NCBI GenBank assembly: GCA_024704765.1
Contig: JAKMXF010000066.1
Span: 310,001-374,000, forward strand
Source of the DNA: Oopsacas minuta
Lineage: Eukaryota > Porifera > Hexactinellida > Lyssacinosida > Leucopsacidae
Direction: 5' to 3'
Length of the DNA: 64,000 bases
Each line of letters opens with the position of its first letter. The first letter of the stretch is position 1. A model generated the notes under the pieces. It saw only the letters and a list, made by a program, of their open reading frames with translations, ran no database searches and was not told the origin of the DNA. Position numbers and translations under genes: made by a program. Shown in pieces: positions 11,679 to 24,558 of the stretch.

Positions 11679-12304
11679 AATTATTTATTTTATTTATCAA
11701 ATAATGTATTTATAGAAATAAAGTATTTATAAATACTGTATATGATAGCATTTGCTAACTCTCAGAAAATATCATACAGAAATAATCATATACAATATAT
11801 TCAATATAACTTAAATGCTAACGAAGAAAATGCTACGTTAATGCTGTAATACACCACGATAGGATAAATTGCTATAATATAAAATCTGGCTGAAATTCAA
11901 GGATGTTATGTAATAAATACAAACACGTAAAACGTATCATACATATAGAAATTGAGATATAATTTCCTGTCGATGGTCTACATAGACTATTCAGGAATGA
12001 ATGCATCATTAACTTGGCAATGAATTCAATTATTTTGGCAACTGAACTGAAAAATGAATTATTTTGGCAATGGTTAAAGTTATACATCCTATATATTGGT
12101 ATCATTTCAACATTTCTCTTTGTAGAGTGTGGATTCATATACTCAGACACATCAGGTACTTCACTACATCCACATATCCGTCCTCAGGCGTTACGTCTTC
12201 TCAGCTATAATCCAGCTATAATTGAATTTTCAGTTCGGTTGCCAAAATAATTGAATTCAGTTGGCTAGATAATATTACCTTCGATTACAAACTAGTCAAT
12301 AATA

Positions 12305-12427
12305 CAGTAAACTTCCGTTATAACGAAGTGATTCTTTCGGCCTATAACTTGAAAATAATTGCTTTACTGCGCCTATAATGAAATGAAACCGGGATCCTGA
12401 GCTCTTCGTTATAACGAGAGTTTACTG
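12305..12427. mobile_element. Short inverted-repeat element (CAGTAAACT...AGTTTACTG)
   Basis: The 123-bp unit starts CAGTAAACTTCCGTTATAAC and ends with the inverted counterpart GTTATAACGAGAGTTTACTG. It has TA on its left. A related diverged copy lies at about 43142-43264. There is no coding capacity. Confidence 0.7.
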
Positions 12428-12673
12428 CATGTGTTGGATGCAGTAATAAAATAGTGAGGCCAATAAGTATGCCAACAATTACATATGTATATATGGGATC
12501 ACGGCATTGCCATAAGAGAAAGTAAATAAGCTTGAATTACTTAGACAGGTAGAATAATATTTGTATGAGCGAATCGATTTATTTATGATGTGAAGTTTAA
12601 ACATTCAAAAACACAAACAAGTGATAAATAAGTATTACCAACTCTTACCTCATTTTCTTGTTTCTGTAAAACG

Positions 12674-12689
12674 GTGTGTGTGTGTGTGT
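12674..12689. repeat. TG dinucleotide microsatellite
   Basis: An uninterrupted GT/TG run of about eight units in non-coding DNA. Confidence 0.9.
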
Positions 12690-13820
12690 TTATAAAATTT
12701 AAAAACAAATCTCAAATTAGCTAATAAAATAATCAATGAGTTGAAAATAAGAAAATAATAAATTAGAAATATAAAATACGTATATTATTGAATCAAGTGT
12801 ATTTAGATGGGGAAATTAGGAAGTAAGCAATTCCTTGAATGAAATCTACTACGGCAATCAGTCATTAGGCCTTGTATTGACTAGAAGTAAAGTTTGCGAG
12901 GTGGCATAGTTATTAATTTGGAGGAAATATTTGTGACAGTAAATTAAGGCCCAAATAAGTATGGGAATGAGAGAGTTCACGGAAATGAACACAAGCATAC
13001 ATACAAATATCAATTGTAATAGAATATTAAGGAAATTATGATGGGGGTAGAATATGGTATCTTCTATTGTATTACTGAAATATACGATGGACATAATAAA
13101 TGCAAAATATGGAGGTATTAAGAACTTTTCATTCAACACTCCTTTTATCGCTTCAAAAAACCAGAACTACAACTAGCATGTAGAAAATATCTTGGCAACA
13201 CCCAAGAACATTGCTGACGCTAATCTAAGGGAAATTTCTAAACAAAACTTATAATTGTGTCACAAAATGCAATAATCTTAGATGCATACTCCAAAGCCTG
13301 AGCATGCACATTCGACTTTGACTTGTGAGCATATTTGCATATACACTCGACTTTGTGCTGTGAGCATGCACACTTGACTTCTTTTATATGAATTATTATA
13401 CGATTAGTAAAGATGGGAATGAAGATGTGGACAAGGTTTTAGTGAAAACTATAGTATTTATCTGACATTTATCATCTGTGGGTGAACAACCAGAGTTGCC
13501 GTGGGAATGGGAAATGATTTTCTTACGATGAGGATGGGTTCGGTTTTCCCAAGTGGGGAAAAAGGAATTCCACGCGATACCGATATGGAAATTCTCATGT
13601 GAGATACCAATGGGAATTCGAAATCAATGCCATCAAAGTTATTGAAACTATGGATTTTACAAAAAACTATAGTCTAATGAGTCCAGCATTTGAAGACAGG
13701 GTGTATGTATATGTATTTCTTGATATATCAACTGAACTAACTTTGAATTTATAGATAGAGATAATTCAAATTTGTTTACTCTTTGTCAGCACTGGTATTA
13801 TATACAATGAAACCTGCTTA

Positions 13821-13932
13821 ATGCACAATTATCCTTATGCACAAGTATCCTTATGCACAATTATCCTTATGCACAAGTATCCTTATGCACAATTATCCAT
13901 ATGCACAATTATCCATATGCACAATTATCTTA
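13821..13932. repeat. 16-bp minisatellite, seven units
   Basis: Seven head-to-tail copies of ATGCACAATTATCCTT. Units 2 and 4 carry AAG for AAT, and the last units end in CAT or TTA, so the first four alternate as A-B-A-B. It directly precedes a region of GGCCACC-containing non-coding repeats (13935-14215). Confidence 0.9.
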
Positions 13933-14687
13933 ACGACCACCTCTGTATAAAGATCACCTGCACCTTGCGGCCACCATTTTTGGTCCCTTACTGGCGCTAA
14001 ACCTATCTATAACAGCCACTTTATATAATGGTTGCCTCATATAAGGTCTACCTGTTACAACTCCCCTGTGTGGCCACCATAAACTAATCCGACTATAGTA
14101 TCTTAAATATCGGTCACTTGTCTTAAAGCCCAACTTCTCTATATCACCTCCATTCAAATAAATTACCACCAAACTAGTGTATAATTTGTCAAACTCTCTT
14201 TTGCGGCCACCTTTTGGAATAGCTTATTCCGCTTTCTAGTATTGCATAAATCATGTTACACGCAAAACAATAATTGATAAATTTTAGAATAAATTCCATA
14301 CACACGTAATCAGAAATTTGACTTCCTCTTATTAGATAACAATATTTCTGAAATGTTTTCTTAGTAGAATCAGTAAAAACATTTGTAGAGATTGGTACAG
14401 AGTGGAGTATAAATTATCTTGATTAGAAGTTTCTAAAAAATTGAATTGTTTACAGTTCCAGGTAGATAGAAAGCTTAGTAATCATTTCAAATTCAGAGAA
14501 TAGTGGCATTCATGCTAAAACTGAAATTAATTAATCTGCATGTTCAGTGCTGCTAGCCTAGTGCTTTCGAAATATTCTTTAATCACAAAATTTCTTTTAC
14601 CCAAGAGTATAAAATAGAATTTTAGAGCGTGCAATAGTATCTTGTAATAACAATTTTTACTTGAACCATGGACTTTGTAATTCTAAA

Positions 14688-14873
14688 TAATTGAACTCTC
14701 ATAAATAACAAAGTGCTCGGGATGGGAGGGGCCCCTGTTTCATTTCTTTATTACCGAGATTTCGTTGTCAGCTGAGTAAAACCAATTAATTTCTAACTAT
14801 AGGGAGTCAAAAACAAATTCGTTATATTACTGTGGGGTTTCGTTATCCGACTTGTTTATTACTGGAGTTAACT
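14688..14873. mobile_element. Probable MITE in SOS promoter-proximal DNA
   Basis: The left end (AACTCTCATAAATAACAAAG) and the reverse complement of the right end (AACTCCAGTAATAAACAAG) are similar. The element ends about 95 bp before the SOS start codon, so it may contribute to that promoter. Confidence 0.5.
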
Positions 14874-14967
14874 GTAATTCATAATGCAACTTCATTACCT
14901 TATCCAACAATATAACGTAGGTTTTAGAGAATATTTATGTTTGAATTAGCAGTTTTTATTATTCTGT

Positions 14968-17900
14968 ATGGCCACGAAGGATTATGATTTCTATTCAGAA
15001 GAAAACAAGGATAAATGGAGCCGCATACTCTCACAACCTCTAAAAAAGGTATACATATTTCTACGTATATTATTTCTAATGGCATTCTATAATTTTGATT
15101 TTCCTATTCTGTCTTGTTTACTAATGTTATATATTTTGCGATAATTGTGAACTATTTTACCCAAAATTGAGTAACTATGTTCACTAATTAGATGTTTATG
15201 TAATTATTAAATATTTATCGCAAGGGTTTCATTCAATTGTCTGCTACTACTACATGTGTAGGAGCGCATAGTATCTATAGTTTCAACTCTAGAAAACATT
15301 TGGGATTAGTTTACGAGAGTGTTGGTATAATTATAATATTTCCAGGAATTTCCTTCTAAACATTTTTGGGAAATAATCCAATTTTATACATACTTTTCGG
15401 CCTTCTTTCCCAAAATGCTCCAGGGCTCTTATTCAGAGAAATACGGTATGCATATAACGGCATACATATAGCTCCAGTGTTGCCAGATTATGTACCAACC
15501 AGGTTCATGCCATGTTCTTACCATATCATAAAGTCTTTTAAAGCGGAAATCTATGAACTTTGTTCGTGATCTGCCAACACTGTAATACTCTACACATATT
15601 TTCATATTCTTATCTTGACAACCATTATATCACAGATAACCTACCAAGTCCATCCTACTCTTATAACAGAAGACAATGCGTTGTTTTATCTTGAACGTCT
15701 CTTATATAAACTTCTCCTCAGACTAGTAATATCCTTACCAAAGACTATACTAGATGTCAGTCATATCGTATCGAACAGTTTCCCTTATCCATTAGCAGAA
15801 TGGGCGTTACAGGAAGCTGAAGCTATTATAAACTCCTCGAGGATTATGGCTAAACGAATGCCTATCAGTATACCGATTGATAAAATTGGTCCTCAGATTG
15901 CTAAGGTAAGTGGTATGTAGAGGCGATTATATAGGCGGGGGCTGTTGTTATAGATTATTTTCATTTTTGTATTCCATGAATCTCTTTCTCTGAATCTCTA
16001 TACGTATCTTGTTTTGTTTATCATTGGTGTCGAGTCGACCTCCACAAACGGGACCTGTAGAAACGCGGAACTTCTGGAAATCTTATTCCCAAAGAAATGA
16101 ACTTGCACAAACGGGGAAGCATTTTTCGGCTTCCCTCTCACTCCGTTTGGGGAGGTTCACTGCAATTCTTTATTCAATACATTTGTCTTTATATAGGAAT
16201 TCTACTGTGTGAGTAAGATTGATAGTAAAGTTGTCATCTACCTCCTGACTGTCATAGACTATATGGCAGCTGACATACTCAAAGTATGTACTGTAACAAA
16301 TACTTGATTTCTTCCCACTTTACATGTTTTTTGTAGTATATTTTACTTCATTAATCTCTCATTTAGTTAGCGGGAAACTTCGTAAAGAACTCAGGAAGAA
16401 GTCGTATCTTTGAAAGTGACATACGAGTATCTATGAATGCAGACCAGGTAATCTTTTATAGCATTTTAATTAAAGGATTGAGTTGGTTAACTCGCAATTT
16501 CTCGTTTTTTTTTTACTACAGTGGGACTTAATACAGTGCTCTCGTGGACTTTTATTTGCAGTCAACTCCCGTTAAATCGAACACGGATATAACCAAATAC
16601 TCGCTTACGTTCGAAGTCTGACATTGTGCGAATATGGTCCCAAATCATCAAAGTAACGTACATTGCATCGTACATCGAGTTGATTATCGCTGTCCCTGAG
16701 CTTCGATATAGCGGGAATTAACTCACTTGAAAACTTATTTACTTGCAGGCACTAATGAGTCTATTCAGCAAGGATATGGATCCTAAGACAATCACTAATA
16801 GTTTATCAAGCTTCACAGACTCACTGCCTGTTAGTAACGGAGATGCAAACTTCACTGATGCTATGAAAGAAATGGTATCTTTAGAAGGACAGTATATCCG
16901 TATTCTACAGAGAATACAAAAGATTTTAGCTGTACCATTTCAAACAAAAGAGCCACGAGTGTTTCCTACTGATGTGAGTTATAATTACAAATTATTTCTC
17001 ATACTAATATGCTATATTTAGTAATTATTCTAAAGTTCTCTGACAGAACTGGTCTAAAATTTCCAATCAATACCTGGGTATATGGAGCCGTTCAAACGTT
17101 ACGTAACGCTACAAGGGGAGGCGGTAGTATGTGAAGTGTGACAGCCCGATTCATTTTGTCTTACAAAATGGTGAAACTCGTGACACATTGGGGGTATCAA
17201 AATTTAGGGCATTTTGCCTTACGTAACGTTTGAATGGCTCTCTGATTGCAGTTGAACACTCTTGCGAGTAGCAATTGTGTTCTTACCACCACTATATGTA
17301 AATTACTCAGGAATATTTTTGAACAGTTTAAGCAGCTGGTTATTATATTATAATCAACATCCACAGTAACGACTAGTTAATATATTTTACTTAAAGTATC
17401 CGAAGCCATTCCAAATATCCACTGGTATGAGAAAATTTCGCGATTGGTCACTTATACGGATAAATAAATCCAATATATACTGTATTAGTAATTTAATACT
17501 AGTTATATTGTACAGATAGTAGAGGATATATTCGGGAATTTGGAAGGCGTTATAGACCTGTCTCTCTCTATCCATGGTTCTTTACAAGACGCACTTGAGG
17601 TAGCCAGAGCTGAAGAAGATCAAGATAACAATGTAGCAGCTGCTGGTACTGTCTTCAATGAACATTCCTCTGCTTTTGATTTTGAAGAATACAATGATTA
17701 TGCTAGGAATTATGAGACAATGGTTCATACATTAGATGCTCAGTTTAAACAGCCATGGGTACACAACTATTTCAAGGTTGTTATTCAATATCTTTTATAG
17801 ACTTGTTTTGTGTGTTGGAATAAGTTATTATATCTTCGTTTTGGCATTGTTTTATACGATAATTTTCTTACGTTTACTGTCATTATTCCGGTAATTATTC

Positions 17901-20900
17901 GCATTGGACAATACAGCATCTTATAAATATACGTACTGTATTTTCCGATCTCCAAATATAAAGAAGAGATAAATGATATATCAGTTCCGGTCTTCCGGTA
18001 GAACCGGTAAATTTTACTTCCACTGTGCCTGTATATACTAGTGTCTATACACAAACCATTTATTGGCGGTGAAATCCGGGATTCCCAAAATATATTTATT
18101 TTAACATGCAAATTTATTTTAGGATTATTTCAAACACCAATTCAACTGTACAGAAGGAGAAGTTTGTATATTTATTAGCACAGTTAAATACCTCCTGCCT
18201 AAACTATTGCTAGAGCCTGTTAAACATATGGCGTACTATATACTAGAGATGTTACCCACTATGTTAAAGATTTGTCCGTCAGAGTCAGAACGTCAAGAGT
18301 TCAAAGATGCCTTGGATGGAATGAGTAAATTCCAGAGTATAACTGAAGCACTGATAAGAAGTGATAAGTTATCTGTTGATGCTCTCAATATAGACTCTTA
18401 TATCCTGAATAGAAGGTCTAGGACTAAGTCTGCATTCCAGGAAATTAAAGAAATACAGGTTACTGATTATAACTTAATTTATGCGTTTGTTTAATGGCAA
18501 GAGCATTTTTCTTAGTTGAAACAACTGTTCAAACGTTCTGTAATGTTTCTAGGAGAGGGGCTTGGGTGTACTACTCAATGCTCAGTCATTGAGTCATTTG
18601 AGTATGTTCTAGGCCATGAATTTTATAACTAATTTTCAATTTACAGTTGGAAAACTTAATTTGGAGTAAAAACTATTCAGCAAATTCCTAGTCCCTTACG
18701 AACGAACCTTGACAATCCGAGAATTTGACAAAAACTGGTAAACGGGGTAGCATTTTGGCTTCCACGGCATACGTTTGTGGAGGTTACACTAAATAAAAAC
18801 ACATTTTACTGTCCATTTATTCTCTAATTATTTGTAGGATAGGATAGAAGGAGATACAAAAGACCTAATGCGTTGCTCCCAGCTTATAAAGATAGGAGAC
18901 CTATCGTTACATCAGGGAGGTTATAAGAAAGGAAATAAGTGTCAGGAGAGAAGAGTATTTTTGTTTGATTGTCTATTGTTATGCTGTAAACTCAGTTCTA
19001 ATAAGAAAGATGTTTATGAATATAAGCTCAGGGAAAAGTACGAGTTGAAGAAGATATGTTTAGTAGACACACTGGACACTGAAGGTTAGCGGGAAAACTA
19101 ATAGTATAATTTGATAGAATACTGCTTTAAACATATTATTTAGTCATTTCGTTGGACGTAATAAAACATTGCGTATAGCATTTACTTCTCTTTCAATCGT
19201 GAATCTCATTATTATTTGTTAGATGCTTCTAATGGATTTGAGATACTAGACAGTAAGAACTATAAGATGTATTTCCAGACGTCATCTCAGGAAATAAAGC
19301 AAGAATGGTTAGCTGCTATTTGCTATGCTGTTACTCATGAGTCTTTTGAGAGTAAATTAGAGGATCTATTGAAGAAGGAGAGGAATTCTATTCAGTTCGA
19401 GTTACCTAGTCCTGATATATACAAGTATGTTGATTGTTATATTTTGTATTAATAGATAGAGGCTTGCTTGTGTAATTATTGATTTGTTAATAAAGTGGTG
19501 TGCGCCTATTAGCAACCCATGGACATAGAGTGTACTTTTGTATGGTAAGTAATTCGCATAATAGCACATTCGAGTATTATCAAGGAAAATTCACGATTTG
19601 CTAAAAGGCTAACTCCACTGTAGTGGGATTTTCAAGATCTCGTAAGTTCAGATGTTCATACTTGCCAACCATATTGGAGACATTTCCGAGACATACTGTA
19701 GTATGTATGGGTCATGGAGTAATAATTATTGGCGAGACTTTGTATATAGTATCACTCCAAAACGTAGGGACTCCGATTTTTGTCACGTTTCATCGAGCAT
19801 GACCGAAAATACCGGGACATCAGCTAAATCGAGGCTATTGGTAAAAATATAGATGTTTTATTGGCAAATTGTAACTCACTTCACTGTATTTATACTAACA
19901 CGTTTATTACCAGATTCTCGGCTCCTGACTCAGACGAAAATATAGTATTTGAAGAGGCAGGAGAGAATCTACTTAACATTAGGAATCCTCCTATAAGAGC
20001 TGCTACATTCTATAAACTAGTGGAGAGATTAACATATCATAAATTTGCTGATCCCGCTCTTGTTAAAACATTCCTGACTACTTACAGATCATTCGCTACT
20101 CCTACAGACTTGATGGAATCATTAATAGAGAGATATAATATACCAGTACTGGAGGAGGAAGAGAATAGTGACGTCATATGGAGTCATGAAGCTATCACTC
20201 AGAGCGAGAAGGTAGGTATTATTATGTTCATAGGGTTTGTATTTATTTTCGTTTATACATCCAATCACTGCTGGATATATTTTAAATCTTGTTAATTTCG
20301 AAAGGGGAAATGCCAATTGAACATGCTGGTTCACCTGGAATTTGATACACGAGAATTGGCTTTATAATAATCAAAAATACAATTAGTTCGATAATATAAT
20401 TTAATTTTTATAATTATTAGCTTCGTCGCTACAAGAAAGAGTACTTAAACCCAATCAAGCTAAGAGTCCTGAATGTAATACGTCACTGGATAGAACATCA
20501 CCCTTATGATTTTGAGAGAGATCCATCTCTTAAAGAACAGCTCAGTCAGTTTTTAGCTACTACTGGGGAGGATAAGAAGATGCAAAAATGGGTAGAAACC
20601 ATCAGGTATTACAGCTATTTATTTGTGTTTGTTTGTATGTTTGTTTGTTTTATTATGCCAAATACGCACTATCAAGTATATATTTCCTTATTATAAATTT
20701 ATAACGTGATATACATTAACGTATCTAAAGTATAGATAATTATGAGCTTCGATATAACTGGATTTGACTGTATGTATTTATATTTCTTTATATTTAGACG
20801 TATTCTGAATAACGAGACATTAATCTCATGTAATTTCAACAACTACCCTCCTCCCATTGAGCACATCGGGGAGGGACCACCTGACCTCCCTCAAGGTGTC

Positions 20901-23729
20901 CCTCCAGGCTGTAACTTATTCTCCTACCATCCTGTCGAGATAGCTAGACAAATGACTCTAATACAATCTGAATACTTCAGGGCAGTTAAGGTTAACGAGC
21001 TGATAGGGGGAGCATTCACTAAGGGTAATAAAGAAGAGAAAGCTCCTAATATGGTACGACTCACTAACCATTTCAATAACATGGCTTATTTCTTTCAGAA
21101 GAGTATTGTACAGATGTCTAACTTAGAGGAGAGAGTAGCTCTTGTTAATAGGATCATTGATATCATGCAGGTGAGGTATATGGAAATTTGTAGATTATAC
21201 ATCGAGTTAGCTAATATGGATTAAGTAAAAACGATCATACAAGCTATTTTAAAACATTTGGAAGTCACTAGAAACCTCGGAGCGAATAAGCAATGATGAA
21301 TATTTGCCTCATAAAAATAGCGATTACGATAGGAAATGACGAAAGATTCAATGCTATGTACACCCCTGATTATTCTAATACTTACACTGTTTGCTCAGGC
21401 TTTTAAGCGATAAAAGGTAGACAAATCCTGTTGTAAATTATTTGATCTGAATTTACACAAATTTAAACACAGCGAGTAATATTCTATAGTCATTCTTAAT
21501 GCGTTTGAAACAGCGATTCTGTTGCATTTATGGTTATACTTCCAATTTCGTCTTCTTATTGTGAAAATAATAGCACTTGAGCTGTCTTCCGTTAAAAGAA
21601 CTACATATTAACATAATACGTAATTATCATAAGTGTTTACCTTCTAGGCTTGCGTAGAGTTGAACAATTTCTGTGGCATGATGATAATAATGACAGCATT
21701 AAATACTTCTTCTATCAACAAACTAGAACATACTTGGAATAAAGTTTCTAATAGTAGAATGGCTCTAGTGGAAGCTCAGAGAGATACATCTAAAGATCAC
21801 TCCTATAAACTTCTTAAGAGCAAGCTGTTCACTATTGAGCCACCCTGTGTACCTCATATAGGTAGGTTAAAGTATTATCTCGTAAGTGCAAAAGCAGGAA
21901 TTGAGATTTTACTTATCCGGTATTCGTTTTAACTGAAGTGATCTAATTGAAGAGATTGGAATTTCTCTTATTTTATCCAGATTTCGTGGAGTTGATATCC
22001 GGTATCTCAAACCTTCAGGAGATCAAAATATATTTGAAATAGCGTAGGATTACTGTCATTCGAGATAGTGGCATTAGGAAATTTTCCATAAATTTAGACT
22101 TCGACAGGAAGTTTTCTAGGAAATAACCTGAGAATTCCTAGCCTTACATCACTAACTCGAGATAACAGATCTCAAAAAGTATTACTTTTGCACCATTATC
22201 TAGGTATGTTCTTAACTCGCATTATACACGTTGAATGCGGAATGAAAGATACTCTCTCTGAATTCCCTAACATGATAAATTTCACGAAACGCAGGAGATT
22301 CTGTGATATCGTAGGAGAGATACAACAGTATCAGAATCAGAGATTTAACCTAATTCAGGAGAAAACTATACAAGATTATCTTCTAGCACAGACTCCCTTA
22401 TTAAAAGGATCAGATGCAGATGAAGTGGAAACTTTAATTCATCAACTCTCTCTTGATATTGAACCTAGAGAGCAACCACCTCCTAAGATAGTAAGTATAT
22501 GGGAATATTTATGTTTATTAATACCCAAAATTTACACACATGTATATGCTAATGTTGCTTATTCCGTCGATCTATTTTACGTTGTTTTATTTCATGTGTT
22601 TTGGATATATACAAGGTTTCTCAACATATGACTATTTGGTCAATCTTGGACACGCTGTTGCCAGTTGCCACGGAGATATTTATGTCATTTTTTGGTCCAA
22701 TAAAGTTGGAATGGCATTTCACCAAACAAATAAGTATTTCTGGATATAGTCATGATACAAAATTAGATAACGTGTGTCCATAGCCCATGAGAGTTTGATA
22801 AACTCTGATCTACACCCAGTCCCTTGCACATTAATCTTAGCTTACAGTGCTAATCAGTCTCCACACACGTTTAGGCCAGACAATACCCACAACTTAACCT
22901 CCATTCACAAGGCTATCGTGCTCGAGGGCGTGCTGAAAAAAAGAAGGCAGGAGGAATACACAACTCCGAATCAGCATTCGCTCTAGATTCCCAATGTGAT
23001 CCCACAAACATTGCCATTTCGAAAAGTCGTACTCTTCAAGTAATGCCCACTCAATCAGATGCAAGCAGAGATAAAGTTAATGGAAATATACTAGACATTA
23101 CCGGAGGAGAGACTGATGAAATTCCTCCTAAAATACCGCCCAGAATATCCAGAACGTATGTTTCTTGTACGATTTATTCGCTAATACCAAGTTGTCTAAT
23201 AGCAAAATCTGATTATTAGCAACTATTTCAAGGATATTTTTGTATGATAAATAGTAATACAGTGAAACCTCCACTAACAAATTTCTGGAAAGAGAGTGAA
23301 AAATTTACAGAGCGAATCCCATATAAATGAACCTCCGAAAAAGGGGAAACAGGTTAGCATTTTTCCGCCTCTCTAGTACATCGTATGTGGAGGTTACACT
23401 TTAACAAATTCCGGTATTACCAAGGTAAATTCATGTAAAATATGATTTGATAATAACCAACTCCACTGTCATTTAAATTTATATAATATATTTTCTTTAG
23501 TAAAGATACACCACCCCCTATACCACTCAGCTATAATACAAACACATTTCCTCGTCCATCCCCTCAATCATGTAATGTAGCACCTCTCCCACCCCGACTG
23601 GAAATCCAGTCTAGACAAAGTCTCCAGAATTCTCTAGCCCCTCCCCTCCCTCCCAGGAAAGCATCCAATGAACTAGATGTCCCACCCCCACGACCAAGCA
23701 AGCCCACTTACTTACACTCACAAGTTTAA
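14968..23729 (+). CDS. SOS: Son of sevenless, Ras guanine nucleotide exchange factor
   Basis: Sixteen exons join in frame to 1211 residues: 14968-15048, 15636-15905, 16218-16283, 16367-16447, 16749-16973, 17516-17776, 18123-18458, 18838-19084, 19223-19424, 19914-20211, 20421-20605, 20798-21170, 21648-21861, 22204-22490, 22875-23155, 23501-23729. Domain order matches animal SOS: histone-like fold (1-166), DH (about 167-440), PH (441-590), REM (591-700), Cdc25 catalytic domain (about 755-1030, with [27 protein letters not shown] and GEIQQYQNQ) and a proline-rich tail with PPKIPPR, APLPPR and PPLPPRK, suited to Grb2 SH3 domains. SOS loads Ras with GTP downstream of receptor tyrosine kinases. Several introns carry MITEs. 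The least certain exons are 3 (non-pyrimidine acceptor) and 15. Confidence 0.93.
16022..16172. mobile_element. MITE in SOS intron 2
   Basis: The left end (GTCGACCTCCACAAACGG) mirrors the right end (CCGTTTGGGGAGGTTCACTG). It is the same family as the GGAGGTTACACT-ended elements in this window. Confidence 0.6.
16559..16725. mobile_element. TA-type MITE (CAGTCAACTCC family) in SOS intron 4
   Basis: Starts CAGTCAACTCCCGTTAAATC, has the internal block AATATGGTCCCAAAT and ends GCTTCGATATAGCGGGAATT followed by a diverged AACTC terminus. It ends about 20 bp before exon 5. Confidence 0.75.
17085..17240. mobile_element. MITE with 24-bp inverted ends in SOS intron 5
   Basis: The left GAGCCGTTCAAACGTTACG end and the reverse complement of the right end (GAGCCATTCAAACGTTACG) differ at one of 19 positions, and the match continues inwards. 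A related fragment lies near 18525-18560 in intron 7. Confidence 0.7.
23262..23403. mobile_element. MITE in SOS intron 15
   Basis: Left end CAGTGAAACCTCCACTAAC, right end GTGGAGGTTACACTT. Similar right ends occur in other SOS introns and in Ena/VASP intron 2. Confidence 0.6.
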
Positions 23730-24558
23730 CAAACACGAATATGTGGACGTTTAAAAGCCACGAGCTTAAATGTACATTTGCTTATTGCTATCTTAATGCA
23801 AATTTGAAGTCAGTCGATGAACTCTTGGACATCTTCTTTCTCTCATCTCTCGTCTATTTTTATAATTTTATTATCTTGCTATCGCGTTGCTTGTTGTTGT
23901 GATTTGACATTGGGCTGTTGGTGTGTTTTGGGTTGTATTATTTGGTGCACGTAGTCTTGTTGTGTATATTTGATACGGGATTAATTAAATGTAGAAACAC
24001 TCATTTCCATATATATACTTAATACTTATATAAGGCCCTTGTCACTGTTAATGATTGTTTCAGCACCATATGCTGTCTATCTAAGCATGTGGGCGGGCGG
24101 CATTTCAGTATCATTTTTTATGACGTCACTATAATACAAAGTGGCCAAATACATGGAAAAATTTAAATGACTCTACTTGGAAATTTGAAAATTATTTAGC
24201 GTATGTTAATCGATTTCTGTGAAGAGAAATTAAATACAAGAATTCACCGGTTGGTTAGTAAATATATTGTGTAGTTGAATTTCACTGAGAAAATGGTGAA
24301 ATAATGGCAATATTCATGCGACAGGTAAACTTGATGTGGAGTAGAACTGAAACAAGTTTCCAACTAACAGTTAACTTAACTAACTGAACAAGTGATTACT
24401 TACTTTATGAGGCTAATAACTAAAAAGCAAATTTGTTAGTATTTCTAACAATTAGTTCTGTGTAATCCAAATATCGAATTTCATTAAACTTTAGGCTTTC
24501 TATTGAAAAGCTAATAAATAAACTATGATAATAACGTCTAAATATATGATCAAATAAA
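23730..24558. other. SOS 3' flank and LRRK-like gene 5' flank
   Basis: There is no coding sequence. The first 250 bp is probably SOS 3' UTR. The second copy of the 18-bp-TIR element occupies about 24054-24358. The last 200 bp should contain the promoter of the kinase gene. Confidence 0.6.
24054..24358. mobile_element. Non-autonomous inverted-repeat element, copy 2
   Basis: Starts ATTGTTTCAGCACCA and ends ACTGAAACAAGTTTCC, mirroring the ends of the element at 2537-2840. Shared internal words include CAAATACATGGAAAA and ACTGAGAAAATGGTGAA. Confidence 0.7.

Larger units (their letters stand above)
11679..14967. other. 3.3 kb repeat-rich gap between divergent Ena/VASP and SOS genes
   Basis: No convincing gene. 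It holds an inverted-repeat element (12305-12427), a TG microsatellite (12674-12689), an imperfect tandem repeat with GAGCATGCACA-type units (about 13302-13380), a 16-bp minisatellite (13821-13932) and a likely MITE just upstream of SOS (about 14688-14873). An open frame at 12858-13139 on the minus strand is hydrophobic but has no family signature. Confidence 0.6.

Noticed and set aside
12858-13139. Hydrophobic 93-residue ORF on the minus strand as a membrane protein gene
   Set aside because: AT-rich DNA readily yields Leu/Ile/Phe-rich frames. There is no family motif, no splice context and no neighbour logic.
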